From DASZVB01 sp035545855 (lineage in GTDB: Bacteria; Myxococcota_A; Polyangia; Polyangiales; Polyangiaceae), in contig DASZXK010000059.1 of assembly GCA_035545855.1 (NCBI GenBank), forward strand, positions 70,910 through 134,909: DNA of 64,000 nt, given 5' to 3'. The translations under genes and the position numbers were made by a program. A model generated the notes under the pieces. That model was not told the origin of the DNA, did no database searches, and saw only the letters and a program-made list of their open reading frames with translations. Shown here piece after piece: positions 1 to 7,776 of this stretch (position 1 is its first letter; the number at the start of each line of letters is the position of its first letter).

Positions 1-731
1 ACGCCGACGTCGCCGAGCGAGAGCAGGAAATCGCGAACGGCCTCGTTCGGGACGTCCGGGACGCTGAAGTCGAACGCCTCGCCCGTCTTGTGGCGCGAGT
101 CCGGCGCGTACGAGTGCTCCCGGTACCCGGAGACGACGCGGATCGGCCGTCCCCCGAACTCGTCGGAAACGTCGGCGATGAGCCGGAGCAGGCGGTCGTC
201 GATCGGCGTCGTCTTGCCCGTGCGCCAGGACGCGAGCGCGGCCGCGACCTCCGCACGTGCCGCGGGGATCGGGTCGCCGTAGCGATCGACGAGGAAGCCG
301 CTCCATTTCTTGCCGTGGCCGGCGAGCGTCACGTAGCCGCGCTTCCAGGGCGCATGCCTGTACTTCTTCCACGTCGCGTTCGGCGGGAGGGGTCGCACCT
401 TGCGCTCGGGACGCGGCGGCGGCTTCGCCTTCTTCGCGGCGTGCTTCCCGTTGGAGGGTGCCGACTCGAGGTGCTCGTGCCCGTGGGACGGGAGGAGCTT
501 CTCGTGGTGCGGCTCCTCCGGCCCGGGCGGAGCGGCGCGCTTCGTCGAGCTCGCGTGCGACGATTCGACGTCCTTCGACTGGACGCGGGACGAGCGCTCT
601 CCGGCGGGACCGTGCGCATCACGAGAGGACGGCGCCCTCGGCGCGGGTTTCTCGCCCCGGCCGAGCGCGACTCCGGGTGCGAGCGAAAGCGCCGCCAGCG
701 CCCCGGAGAGGGCCCACGTTCGGAGTCTCAT
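1..731 (-). CDS. Secreted M15/DUF882-like peptidase (partial, 3' end off window)
   Basis: The reading frame is open from an ATG at 729-731 to the left window edge (243 codons, no stop), so the C-terminus is missing. Residues 1-24 form a signal peptide (Arg-rich start, then an Ala/Leu core). Residues about 25-115 are a Ser/His/Pro/Lys-rich low-complexity linker. The folded part contains VSGYR (about 202) and HKTGEAFDF (about 212-221), the HxxGxAxD zinc-site pattern of the M15A/DUF882 (YcbK) family of murein D,D-peptidase-like enzymes. The expected role is cleavage or remodelling of peptidoglycan in the periplasm. The last zinc-ligand histidine expected in this family would lie beyond the window, so catalytic competence cannot be judged. 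It lies 97 bases downstream of tyrS on the same strand. Confidence 0.75.
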   Translation of the reverse strand, partial: MRLRTWALSGALAALSLAPGVALGRGEKPAPRAPSSRDAHGPAGERSSRVQSKDVESSHASSTKRAAPPGPEEPHHEKLLPSHGHEHLESAPSNGKHAAKKAKPPPRPERKVRPLPPNATWKKYRHAPWKRGYVTLAGHGKKWSGFLVDRYGDPIPAARAEVAAALASWRTGKTTPIDDRLLRLIADVSDEFGGRPIRVVSGYREHSYAPDSRHKTGEAFDFSVPDVPNEAVRDFLLSLGDVG

Positions 732-827
732 GCCCCCGGGTTTGAGCTCACCCGGAGCAGCCGGGCCAACAAAGGGCGTCTTATCGAACCAGATTCGGAA
801 GTGAGCGGCTCCCGCCTGGCCCGGGCG

Positions 828-2105
828 TCACACGAACCGCGCCACGTGCCACGTCTTCTTTCCGCGGCGAACGAGGGCGACCTTGTCGTGGAGGAGCGCC
901 GCGCGCACGAGGCGCGACTCCGGGTCCATCTTCACGCCGTTCACGCTCACGGCGCCGCTCCCGAGGTGCTCCCTCGCCTCGCGCTTGCTCTTCGCGACCC
1001 CGGCCGCCACGAGAAAATCCACCAGCGGCGTGCCCTCCCCCGCGAGCTCCGACATCGCGTGCTCGGTCGCCGGCGCGGTGGCGAACACCTCGTCGAGGGT
1101 CGCCTCCGACAGGCCCGCGACGTTGCCGGAAAACAGCGCGGCCGAAGCTGCCTCTGCCTGCTCGCGCGCGTCCGCGCCGTGGACGAGCTCCGTCACGTGA
1201 GCGGCGAGCGCGCGATGCGCGGCGCGCGCGCCCGGGTTCGCCCGGTGCTCCGCGACGAGTGCCTCTATCCGTTCTCGCGGAAGGAGGGTGAAGATCTTCA
1301 GGTAGCGCTCGACGTCGGCGTCGAGCGTCCCGAGCCAGAACTGGTAGAACGCGTACGGGCTCGTCCGATCCGCCGTGAGCCAGATCGCTCCGGCTTCCGA
1401 TTTTCCGAACTTCGAGCCGTCCGCCTTGGTGACGAGCGGCGCGGTCAGGCCGAACAGCTCCTTCTGGCGCGTCTTGCGCGTGAGCTCGATGCCGGCCACG
1501 ACGTTGCCCCACTGGTCCGAGCCCGCGAGCTGGATCGTCACGCCGAGCGAATCGCTCAGGTACTGGAAGTCGTACGCCTGGAGCAGCATGTAGCTGAACT
1601 CCGTGTAGCTGATCCCCTGCTCTCGCTCCTCGAGCCTCCGGCGAACGGAGTCCTTCTGGATCATCATGTTCACCGAGAAGTGCTTCCCGACGTCCCGGAG
1701 CGCTTCCAGGAAGGAGAGCTTTCCGAGCCAGTCGGCGTTGTTCACGATCCTCGCGGCGTTCTCTCCCGAAAATGAGAGCACCTTCCCGAACACGCGACGC
1801 TGGCCGGCGACGTTCCGTTCGATCTCCTCCGTCGTCCGGAGCTGCCGCTCCGCCTCCTTCCCGGAAGGATCCCCGATGAGCCCGGTCCCGCCGCCGACGA
1901 GCACGACGGGGCGGTGACCCGCGTCCTGGAAGTGCCGGAGCAGCAGGATCGGCACGAGGTTCCCGATGGTGAGAGAGTCCGCCGTCGGATCGAACCCGGC
2001 GTAGACGACGCGCGAGCCCCCGGCGCAGTGCTTGCGGAGGCCTTCAGGGTCCGTCTCCTGGTGGATGAGCCCCCGGTAGGCGAGGTCTTCGAACAGGTCC
2101 GTCAT
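828..2105 (-). CDS. tyrS: Tyrosyl-tRNA synthetase
   Basis: A 425-residue class I aminoacyl-tRNA synthetase that charges tRNA-Tyr in the cytoplasm. The HIGH-like motif is TIGN at residues 46-49 in the context PTADSLTIGNL. SDQWGN follows at about 196-201, and the KMSKS-like loop reads KFGKS at 232-236. The last ~70 residues form an S4 RNA-binding domain, as in bacterial TyrRS of the TyrS type. The frame stays open far upstream, but the conserved N-terminus begins at the ATG at 2103-2105. A repeat-bearing intergenic region separates it from the divergent bioA. Confidence 0.96.
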   Translation of the reverse strand: MTDLFEDLAYRGLIHQETDPEGLRKHCAGGSRVVYAGFDPTADSLTIGNLVPILLLRHFQDAGHRPVVLVGGGTGLIGDPSGKEAERQLRTTEEIERNVAGQRRVFGKVLSFSGENAARIVNNADWLGKLSFLEALRDVGKHFSVNMMIQKDSVRRRLEEREQGISYTEFSYMLLQAYDFQYLSDSLGVTIQLAGSDQWGNVVAGIELTRKTRQKELFGLTAPLVTKADGSKFGKSEAGAIWLTADRTSPYAFYQFWLGTLDADVERYLKIFTLLPRERIEALVAEHRANPGARAAHRALAAHVTELVHGADAREQAEAASAALFSGNVAGLSEATLDEVFATAPATEHAMSELAGEGTPLVDFLVAAGVAKSKREAREHLGSGAVSVNGVKMDPESRLVRAALLHDKVALVRRGKKTWHVARFV

Positions 2106-2133
2106 CGGTGGGGCGGGATCTATACACCAGTGG

Positions 2134-2204
2134 AATACGCGTTGCGTATTGCGCGTATCACGCGCCCGGGGCCCCGCAATGCGCGTTCCCGTATTGCGCG
2201 TATC
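2134..2204. repeat. Imperfect tandem/inverted repeat in tyrS-bioA intergenic region
   Basis: The 15-mer CGTATTGCGCGTATC occurs at 2145-2159 and again at 2190-2204, a 45-base period, and similar GC-rich sequence follows each copy. AATACGC-GTT-GCGTATT at 2134-2150 is a perfect 7-bp inverted repeat. The block lies between the divergent starts of tyrS and bioA, where both promoters should be. It could be a repeat remnant or an operator; the sequence does not decide. Confidence 0.6.
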
Positions 2205-2228
2205 GCGCGCGCGGGGCACTACAGCGCC

Positions 2229-3521
2229 ATGGCCCGCGACGCCGAGCTCCTCGCCGACGACCGTGCCCACCTCTGGCACCCCTACGCCTCCCTGACGGAC
2301 CCTCCCGACGTCTACGCCGTGGAGAGCGCGAGCGGCGTGCGCCTCCGCCTCTTCGACGGCAGGGAGCTCGTGGACGGCGTCGGCTCCTGGTGGTCGGCGG
2401 TCCACGGCTACCGCGTACCGGAGCTCGACCGTGCGCTCGCCGAGCAAGCCGGCCGAATGTCCCACGTGATGCTCGGCGGACTGACCCACGCTCCCGCCGT
2501 CAATCTGGCAACCCGTCTGGTCGCAATCACGCCCGAACCGCTGCGGCGAGTGTTCTTCTCCGACTCGGGCTCGGTCGCCGTGGAGGTCGCGCTCAAGATG
2601 GCGATCCAGTACTGGAACGGCCGGGGCCGACCGCAGAAGAAGCGATTCCTCACGATCCGCGGCGGCTACCACGGGGACACCTTCCTCGCGATGAGCGTCT
2701 GCGACCCCGTCGAGGGCATGCACGGGCTCTTCCGGGGCGCGATGCCGGAGCAGGTGTTCGCCGACGCGCCGGTGGCGCGGTTCGGCGAGCCGTGCACGGA
2801 GGAAGATCTCCGCGACCTGGAGGCGAAGCTCGCGGCGCACCGGGACGAGCTCGCGGCGATCGTCCTGGAGCCGGTGTTCCAGGGCGCGTCCGCGATGCGC
2901 TTCTACTCGGCCGACTTCCTCCGCCGCGTGCGCGAGCTCGCCGACCGGAACGGCGTCCTCCTCGTCGTGGACGAGATCGCGACGGGTTTCGGGCGAACGG
3001 GACGCCTCTTCGCGTGCGAGCACGCCGGCGTCGCGCCCGACGTGATGTGCGTCGGCAAGGCGCTCACGGGCGGCGTGACGAGCCTCGCGGCGACGCTCGC
3101 GACGGACGAAGTCGCTCGCGGCATCTCCGCGGGCGAGCCCGGCGTCTTCATGCACGGCCCGACGTTCATGGGAAACCCGCTCGCCTGCGCCGTGGCGCTC
3201 GCGAGCGTCGAGCTGCTGCTCTCGTCGCCCTGGCAGGAGCGCGTGGGGCGCATCGAGCGAGAGCTCCGCGCCGGCCTGGAACCGTGCCGTGGCCTCTCCG
3301 GTGTCCGCGACGTCCGGGTCCTCGGAGCCATCGGCGTCGTCGAGCTCGAGCGTCGCGCGAACGTCCGCGCGATGCAGCCGGCGTTCATCGAGCGCGGCGT
3401 GTGGCTCCGACCGTTCGATCGGTTCGTATACACGATGCCGCCGTACGTCGTGACCACGGAAGAACTGGCGCAGATCACGACCGCGATGGTCGACGTCGTG
3501 GGACGGTTCGGCGCGGCGTGA
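2229..3521 (+). CDS. bioA: Adenosylmethionine-8-amino-7-oxononanoate aminotransferase
   Basis: A 430-residue fold-type I PLP aminotransferase that converts KAPA to DAPA using SAM as amino donor, in biotin synthesis. The DxxHLWHPY start and GSWWSAVHGY near residue 53 are typical of BioA. VVDEIATGFGRTG carries the PLP-binding Asp, and the PLP lysine is in VGKALTGG (Lys about 277). FMHGPTFMGNPLACA is the usual C-terminal family signature. The ATG at 2229 was chosen because family similarity begins there, although the frame extends further upstream. No other biotin genes are in the window, so bioA is unlinked here. It converges with the lipoprotein gene after 2 bases. Confidence 0.93.
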   Translation: MARDAELLADDRAHLWHPYASLTDPPDVYAVESASGVRLRLFDGRELVDGVGSWWSAVHGYRVPELDRALAEQAGRMSHVMLGGLTHAPAVNLATRLVAITPEPLRRVFFSDSGSVAVEVALKMAIQYWNGRGRPQKKRFLTIRGGYHGDTFLAMSVCDPVEGMHGLFRGAMPEQVFADAPVARFGEPCTEEDLRDLEAKLAAHRDELAAIVLEPVFQGASAMRFYSADFLRRVRELADRNGVLLVVDEIATGFGRTGRLFACEHAGVAPDVMCVGKALTGGVTSLAATLATDEVARGISAGEPGVFMHGPTFMGNPLACAVALASVELLLSSPWQERVGRIERELRAGLEPCRGLSGVRDVRVLGAIGVVELERRANVRAMQPAFIERGVWLRPFDRFVYTMPPYVVTTEELAQITTAMVDVVGRFGAA

Positions 3522-3523
3522 CG

Positions 3524-4453
3524 TCAGGGACAGCCGCTCGGGGCGTCCGTGTAGATCTTCTCCGTCTTGTTGATCGCGCAGTTCGTTTCGTCCAGCGTGA
3601 CCGGCGTGGGCGACGCCGAGCACCGGAGCGTGCCCGAGATGTGCCCGGAGTCTCCGCAGGCGTTGAAGAGCTGGCACCCCGGGATCGGGCAGGCGTCCCC
3701 TTCCTGGAAGTACACGGCGTCGTTCCCCGCCGCGTGAGCCACGCAGCCGCGGCTGTCTCCTCCTTGCATGTCGATCTGGCAGCCTACGGGGTTCGGCGCC
3801 TGCGGCGGACACGGGATCGCGAGGCAATCTCCGTCGATTGCGACGGTCATGTCGAAGGTGCACCCCTCGTCGACGCGACCGTCGCAGTTGTCGTCCACGC
3901 CGTTCTCGCACACCTCCGCGGGGACGACGACGCCGCAGCCGCTGCCCTCGCACGGACCCCACGCCGGGAACTCCGGCGTTCCGCTGCACGTCTGCGTGCC
4001 CTTGTGGCAGTTTTCGGCCGCCGCCTGGGACGCCGTCCCGAGGAAGCACTCCTGCGTCGCGCCGCTGCTGCAGCGGCAGTTCTCGTCGACGAATCCGTTG
4101 AGGTCGTCGTCGAGCCCGTTGCCGCAGACCTCCGCGCTCTGCACGTCCGGCGGCACGGCAGGGGTCCCCGAGCACGCCCCCGCTCCGGACCCTCCGCCCG
4201 CCCCCGTCACCGGGGCGCCTCCCGAGGACGTCGCTCCGCCCGCGCCGAACAGGGACCCACCGAAACTCGAGTCGCCGCCCGTCGTAGAGCCGCCCGTGGA
4301 CCCGGACGTCGCCCCGCCAGCGCTTGCGCCGTTCGTGCCGCCCGCGGGGCTCCCGTCGCCGGGCGAATCGGCGGTGCCAGAAGCCGAGCAGCCGACGGAT
4401 ATCTGCCCGAGGCACACCGCGACCAGCGCCAAAGCGCGTCCGAACGCCGCCAT
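3524..4453 (-). CDS. Cys-rich lipoprotein with MopE-like motifs
   Basis: A 309-residue protein with a lipoprotein signal peptide (lipobox ISVGC, Cys 22). A Gly/Ser/Thr-rich linker runs to about residue 90. Two copies of a C-N-G-x-D-D-[DN]-x-x-[GD]-x-V-D-E-x-C motif follow (NGLDDDLNGFVDENC and NGVDDNCDGRVDEGC), resembling the MopE/thrombospondin-type metal-binding repeats common in myxobacterial surface proteins. The rest is Cys-rich and probably disulfide-bonded. It is predicted to sit on the outer membrane or cell surface. The function is unknown. The ends are well defined by the signal peptide and stop codon. Confidence 0.8.
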   Translation of the reverse strand: MAAFGRALALVAVCLGQISVGCSASGTADSPGDGSPAGGTNGASAGGATSGSTGGSTTGGDSSFGGSLFGAGGATSSGGAPVTGAGGGSGAGACSGTPAVPPDVQSAEVCGNGLDDDLNGFVDENCRCSSGATQECFLGTASQAAAENCHKGTQTCSGTPEFPAWGPCEGSGCGVVVPAEVCENGVDDNCDGRVDEGCTFDMTVAIDGDCLAIPCPPQAPNPVGCQIDMQGGDSRGCVAHAAGNDAVYFQEGDACPIPGCQLFNACGDSGHISGTLRCSASPTPVTLDETNCAINKTEKIYTDAPSGCP

Positions 4454-4524
4454 TCATACAGTGTATCACGATCCGACCCACTGGCCGAACCACGATTTCG
4501 GGGCGGTCGTGGTACCAGGGGCCG

Positions 4525-5013
4525 ATGGACAGCAGTGTGACCCCCGACGCGTTCAAGGCGGCCATGGCTTCGTTCGCCGCGGGGGTGACCGTGATCACGG
4601 CAGTCGACGAGGCCGGGGTCCCGTACGGCCTGACGGCGACGGCGTTCTCGTCCGTGTCGAAGACCCCGCCGCTCTGCCTGGTGTGCGTGTCGCGGGACGC
4701 CGACGCCTATCCGGCGATCACCCGCTCCCAGCGCTTCGCGGTGAACTTCCTCTCGAGCGACCAGCAAGCCGTGTCGGCGACGTTCGCGACGCACGGCGCC
4801 GACAAGTTCGCGGCACTCTCGCACCGCCCGGGACGGGCGACGGGGTGCCCGCTCCTCGACGGAGCGCTCGCGGCGATCGAATGCGAGGTGAGCTCGGTCA
4901 TCCCCGCGGGCGATCACGACGTCTTCATCGGCGCGATCACGGGCATCGTGCTGGGGGAAGGCGCGCCGCTCGTATACTTCCGCGGGCGCTACGCGGACGT
5001 TCGCCAGCGCTGA
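4525..5013 (+). CDS. Flavin reductase-like FMN-binding protein
   Basis: A 162-residue protein matching the flavin reductase (FMN-binding split-barrel) family. It starts VTPDAFKAAMASFAAGVTVIT and continues with GLTATAFSSVS and PPLCLVCVS, the FMN-contacting segments typical of the small NAD(P)H:flavin oxidoreductase partners of two-component monooxygenases. VNFLSSDQ and FRGRY near the end are also family-like. The ATG at 4525 is used because upstream codons do not extend the similarity. No monooxygenase partner is adjacent, so its electron acceptor cannot be deduced from context. Confidence 0.85.
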   Translation: MDSSVTPDAFKAAMASFAAGVTVITAVDEAGVPYGLTATAFSSVSKTPPLCLVCVSRDADAYPAITRSQRFAVNFLSSDQQAVSATFATHGADKFAALSHRPGRATGCPLLDGALAAIECEVSSVIPAGDHDVFIGAITGIVLGEGAPLVYFRGRYADVRQR

Positions 5014-5071
5014 AGTTGCCTCGTGCTACCATCGGCCCGGCCTCGGTGGGAGCCCGAGTGAGGAGCAACGG

Positions 5072-5902
5072 ATGAATCGGTCACGCATCGGGCAGGGGTG
5101 GTTTCAACGAAACCTGGTGGAAGTGTCCGCGACCATCGGATTGGTCGCGGCCATCGTGAACGGATGCGGCGGCACCGTGGTGGACGGGACTCGTCACGGC
5201 CAAAACGGCGAGGACGCCGGCCCGGGAGCGTCCGGTGGAAATGACCAGACGGACCTCCCCACGTGCGGGAACGGAATCGTGGACCCGGGCGAGGTCTGCG
5301 ACGGCTGGCAGCTCGCCGGGAAGACGTGCGCGACCGCGACGATGGGCATGCGACCCGGCGGCAAGCTGGCGTGCAACGAATCCTGCAAGGACTTCGACAC
5401 CACCTTTTGCAAAGACACGCAGGGCGGCAACACGGGTGGCGTGACCGGCACCGGCGGATACGGCACCGGCGGATACGGCACCGGCGGCTATCGCGCGACG
5501 GGTGGTGGCCCTCCCGTCTACGTGGACGCGAGCGTCCCACCGCCTCCACCCACGTACTGCGAGAGCGGCATGCCCGATCCCTCGGGGCAGCCCCTGTGCA
5601 TTCAAGACGCCGGTGTCTGGGGTTGCACGGAGTGGGTGGCGCGAGAGCTCGGGAATGCCGGGCCGTGCGTCACGAGCTGCTCGTGCGACCGGTGTCCGAC
5701 CGAGGTCGCGAACTGCCTCGCGGATCCAACGTGCGCCGCCTACGAGCGTTGCGCGATCGCGAACGGCTGCTCGGCGGGCACGCCCTGCACGAGCTGCAAT
5801 CAGTTCGGCTACTACATGAAGGCCGCAGGGCTCGATCAGTGCCTGATGACCCACGGGTGCTCCTTCCAGTGCTTCCCGGAGGGCGGTCTCCCCGTGCCAT
5901 GA
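5072..5902 (+). CDS. Cys-rich Gly-repeat surface protein
   Basis: A 276-residue putative secreted protein. The hydrophobic segment at about 18-31 ends in VNGC (Cys 32), a possible lipobox preceded by a long basic N-region. CGNGIVDPGEVCDG near residue 66 matches the Cys-rich repeat found in many myxobacterial DUF4215-type proteins. A Gly-rich stretch (GTGGYGTGGYGTGGY) follows, encoded by a 15-base tandem repeat, then a Pro-rich segment. The C-terminal ~90 residues contain many paired cysteines (CSCDRCP, CTSCNQFGY). It is probably an extracellular disulfide-rich protein of unknown role. Confidence 0.75.
   Translation: MNRSRIGQGWFQRNLVEVSATIGLVAAIVNGCGGTVVDGTRHGQNGEDAGPGASGGNDQTDLPTCGNGIVDPGEVCDGWQLAGKTCATATMGMRPGGKLACNESCKDFDTTFCKDTQGGNTGGVTGTGGYGTGGYGTGGYRATGGGPPVYVDASVPPPPPTYCESGMPDPSGQPLCIQDAGVWGCTEWVARELGNAGPCVTSCSCDRCPTEVANCLADPTCAAYERCAIANGCSAGTPCTSCNQFGYYMKAAGLDQCLMTHGCSFQCFPEGGLPVP
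5446..5490 (+). repeat. 15-bp coding minisatellite, 3 copies
   Basis: CGGCACCGGCGGATA is repeated at 5446-5460 and 5461-5475, and once more with one change at 5476-5490. It encodes the TGGYG repeats in the Cys-rich surface protein. Copy-number change would keep the frame and only alter linker length. Confidence 0.9.
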
Positions 5903-6098
5903 GCACGCGCGGACCGGTGCGACCGCGACGCGTCGCGCTGGACGGCCGGTCCGTACATCGAGGCGTCCTTATCGAACGGCCTCCCTCGGCGGGAAACGGC
6001 CTCGGGGCATGCTCGCGATCTTGCTCGCCTGACGGGTGATCAGTCGCGATATGCTGGGCGGATCGTGCCTCCCCCGAGGCACGCACCGCGAGGACGCC

Positions 6099-6944
6099 AT
6101 GGAAGATACCGACACGCTCGAGCGCCCCAAGTCCACCGTCGGGAAATGGGTGATGGTCCTCGGGATCTCCATCCCGCTCGCGATGGCGGCCGGCGTCGGC
6201 ATCGGCGTGTTCGCGTTCGCGCCGCCGAAAGCGCCGCCTCCGGTCGCGAGCGCGGCCCCGAAATGCCCGCCTCCACCGCCGAGCGCCGCCCCTCCGACCA
6301 CGACGGTCGAGAAGGCCGCCGTCGGCGACTACAAGGCGCTCGACGAGCTCAAGGCCAAGGCCGCCGCCGACCGGAGCGCGGAGGAGACGCTCGCGCTCGC
6401 CCGCGGCCGATCGCACAACAAGGGCGCCGCGCTCGAGGGCTTCGCAGCCGAGATCAAGAAGAACGCCGATCTGCTCTCGAACAAGGATCAGCTCGCGCGG
6501 CTGAAGGAGTTCTTCCTGGATCGGGAGACGACGAACCAGGCCGCAGCGATCATCGCCGGCCTCCCCGGAACGCTCGGTCCGGATCTGCTCTACGACGTCT
6601 TCTCCTCGACCCGGAACAAGAACGACACCACGCAGCTCTGCGAAGATCTCCTCGCGACGAAGGACCTCCGGGACAAGGCCTCCCCCGCCCTCCTCGTCAC
6701 GCTCGACCTTCGAAAAGCGGAGAAGTGCGAGGAGTTCAAGGACCTCCTGCCGAAGGTGCACGACACCGCCGACCGTCGCGCGCTCGGGACGCTCGCGAAG
6801 CTCCAGAACAAGCGCGGCTGCGGGGACAACAAGCTCGGCGACTGTTACGAGTGCCTCCGTCCGCTCGAGAAGGACAAGGAGGCCATCGACGTCGTCAAGG
6901 CGACCAAGGCGGCCGCGAAACGCCCCGCCCCGAAGCTCTTCTGA
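6099..6944 (+). CDS. Single-pass membrane protein with helical C-terminal domain
   Basis: A 281-residue protein. Residues about 14-38 form one hydrophobic helix (VMVLGISIPLAMAAG...), followed by a Pro/Ala-rich linker (about 42-72). A ~200-residue Ala/Lys/Leu-rich region with the look of stacked helices (HEAT- or TPR-like) makes up the rest, with two late Cys pairs (CGDNKLGDCYEC). The topology suggests a periplasmic helical domain anchored in the inner membrane. No known family is recognised. The ATG at 6099 (MEDTDTLERP) is preferred over upstream codons in the same frame because it directly precedes the membrane segment. The next gene starts 13 bases downstream, suggesting co-transcription. 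Confidence 0.75.
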   Translation: MEDTDTLERPKSTVGKWVMVLGISIPLAMAAGVGIGVFAFAPPKAPPPVASAAPKCPPPPPSAAPPTTTVEKAAVGDYKALDELKAKAAADRSAEETLALARGRSHNKGAALEGFAAEIKKNADLLSNKDQLARLKEFFLDRETTNQAAAIIAGLPGTLGPDLLYDVFSSTRNKNDTTQLCEDLLATKDLRDKASPALLVTLDLRKAEKCEEFKDLLPKVHDTADRRALGTLAKLQNKRGCGDNKLGDCYECLRPLEKDKEAIDVVKATKAAAKRPAPKLF

Positions 6945-6957
6945 CGGCGAGCGCCGG

Positions 6958-7767
6958 GTGCCGCTCCTCGACGAAAGCGCGGACTCTGCGCGCCGGCACA
7001 CGCCGGAGACGGACGCCGTCTGCGAGCGCATCACCGAGACGGAGTTCCGGATCCAGGGTCGGGACGTCTCGCTGCCGCTCGAAGTCCGGGATTGCTCGAT
7101 CCTCGCGGCGATGTTCTGGGCGAACGCCGCCGCCGCACGTCGGCTGGTGTCGGACGCCGAGCTCTTCGTCCCCGCGCCTCTTCCGGGCCGGACGCCGCTG
7201 CTTCTCCTCGCGGTGAAGTACCGAGACAGCCCCCTCGGCGACTACGGCGAGGCCGCGGTGCTCTTCCCCGCGGACGTCTCGGAGCCTCGACCCGGTTTCT
7301 CCCCCGGGAGTCTCCTCGGGATGCTGACCGGCAAGGTCCCCCAGTTCGTGTATCGCATGGCCGTGGACCAGGAGTTCACCCTGCACGCCGGGCGCTTCCT
7401 CTGGGGCTACCCGAAGTACCTCGCGAACATCGACGTCCATTTCGACGAGCGGCACGCCGAGGCGCGCCTCGAAGAAGACGGCGAGCCGGTGTTCACGTTC
7501 CGGGCGCCCGCCGCGTCCGGCGGCACGCTCCGCGAGACTCGCGGGACGAATCTCACGGTGCGCGGCGGCGTCGCGCGCCGCATCGTCGCGACCGTCTCGG
7601 GAAGCGGCGTTGCGTTCTCGCTCGGAGGCGAAGTGCCGGAGATCGGCGAGCGCGCTCCCCTCGCGCGAGAGCTCCGCGAGCTGGGCCTCCCGAAGCGACC
7701 CGTCGCGGCCGCCTCGATCCGGCACGCGACGTTCCGGTTCGGCGTCCCCGAAACCGTGCGGCGGTGA
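6958..7767 (+). CDS. Acetoacetate decarboxylase-like protein
   Basis: A 269-residue protein with a GTG start. The central segment GRFLWGYPKYLANI resembles the GYPK region of acetoacetate decarboxylase family proteins, where a lysine forms a Schiff base with substrate. The surrounding beta-rich pattern (LLAVKYRDSPLGDYGEA) also fits this fold. The family includes true decarboxylases and many members with other activities, so substrate and reaction cannot be fixed from sequence alone. It follows the membrane protein gene closely and converges with the cytochrome gene after 9 bases. Confidence 0.7.
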   Translation: MPLLDESADSARRHTPETDAVCERITETEFRIQGRDVSLPLEVRDCSILAAMFWANAAAARRLVSDAELFVPAPLPGRTPLLLLAVKYRDSPLGDYGEAAVLFPADVSEPRPGFSPGSLLGMLTGKVPQFVYRMAVDQEFTLHAGRFLWGYPKYLANIDVHFDERHAEARLEEDGEPVFTFRAPAASGGTLRETRGTNLTVRGGVARRIVATVSGSGVAFSLGGEVPEIGERAPLARELRELGLPKRPVAAASIRHATFRFGVPETVRR

Positions 7768-7776
7768 CCGCCTCGC

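Noticed and set aside
828..4598. Very long minus-strand open frame of over 1200 codons
   Set aside because: Only its first third matches a real protein (TyrS). The rest is the antisense shadow of bioA and the lipoprotein region in GC-rich DNA, with Arg-rich composition.
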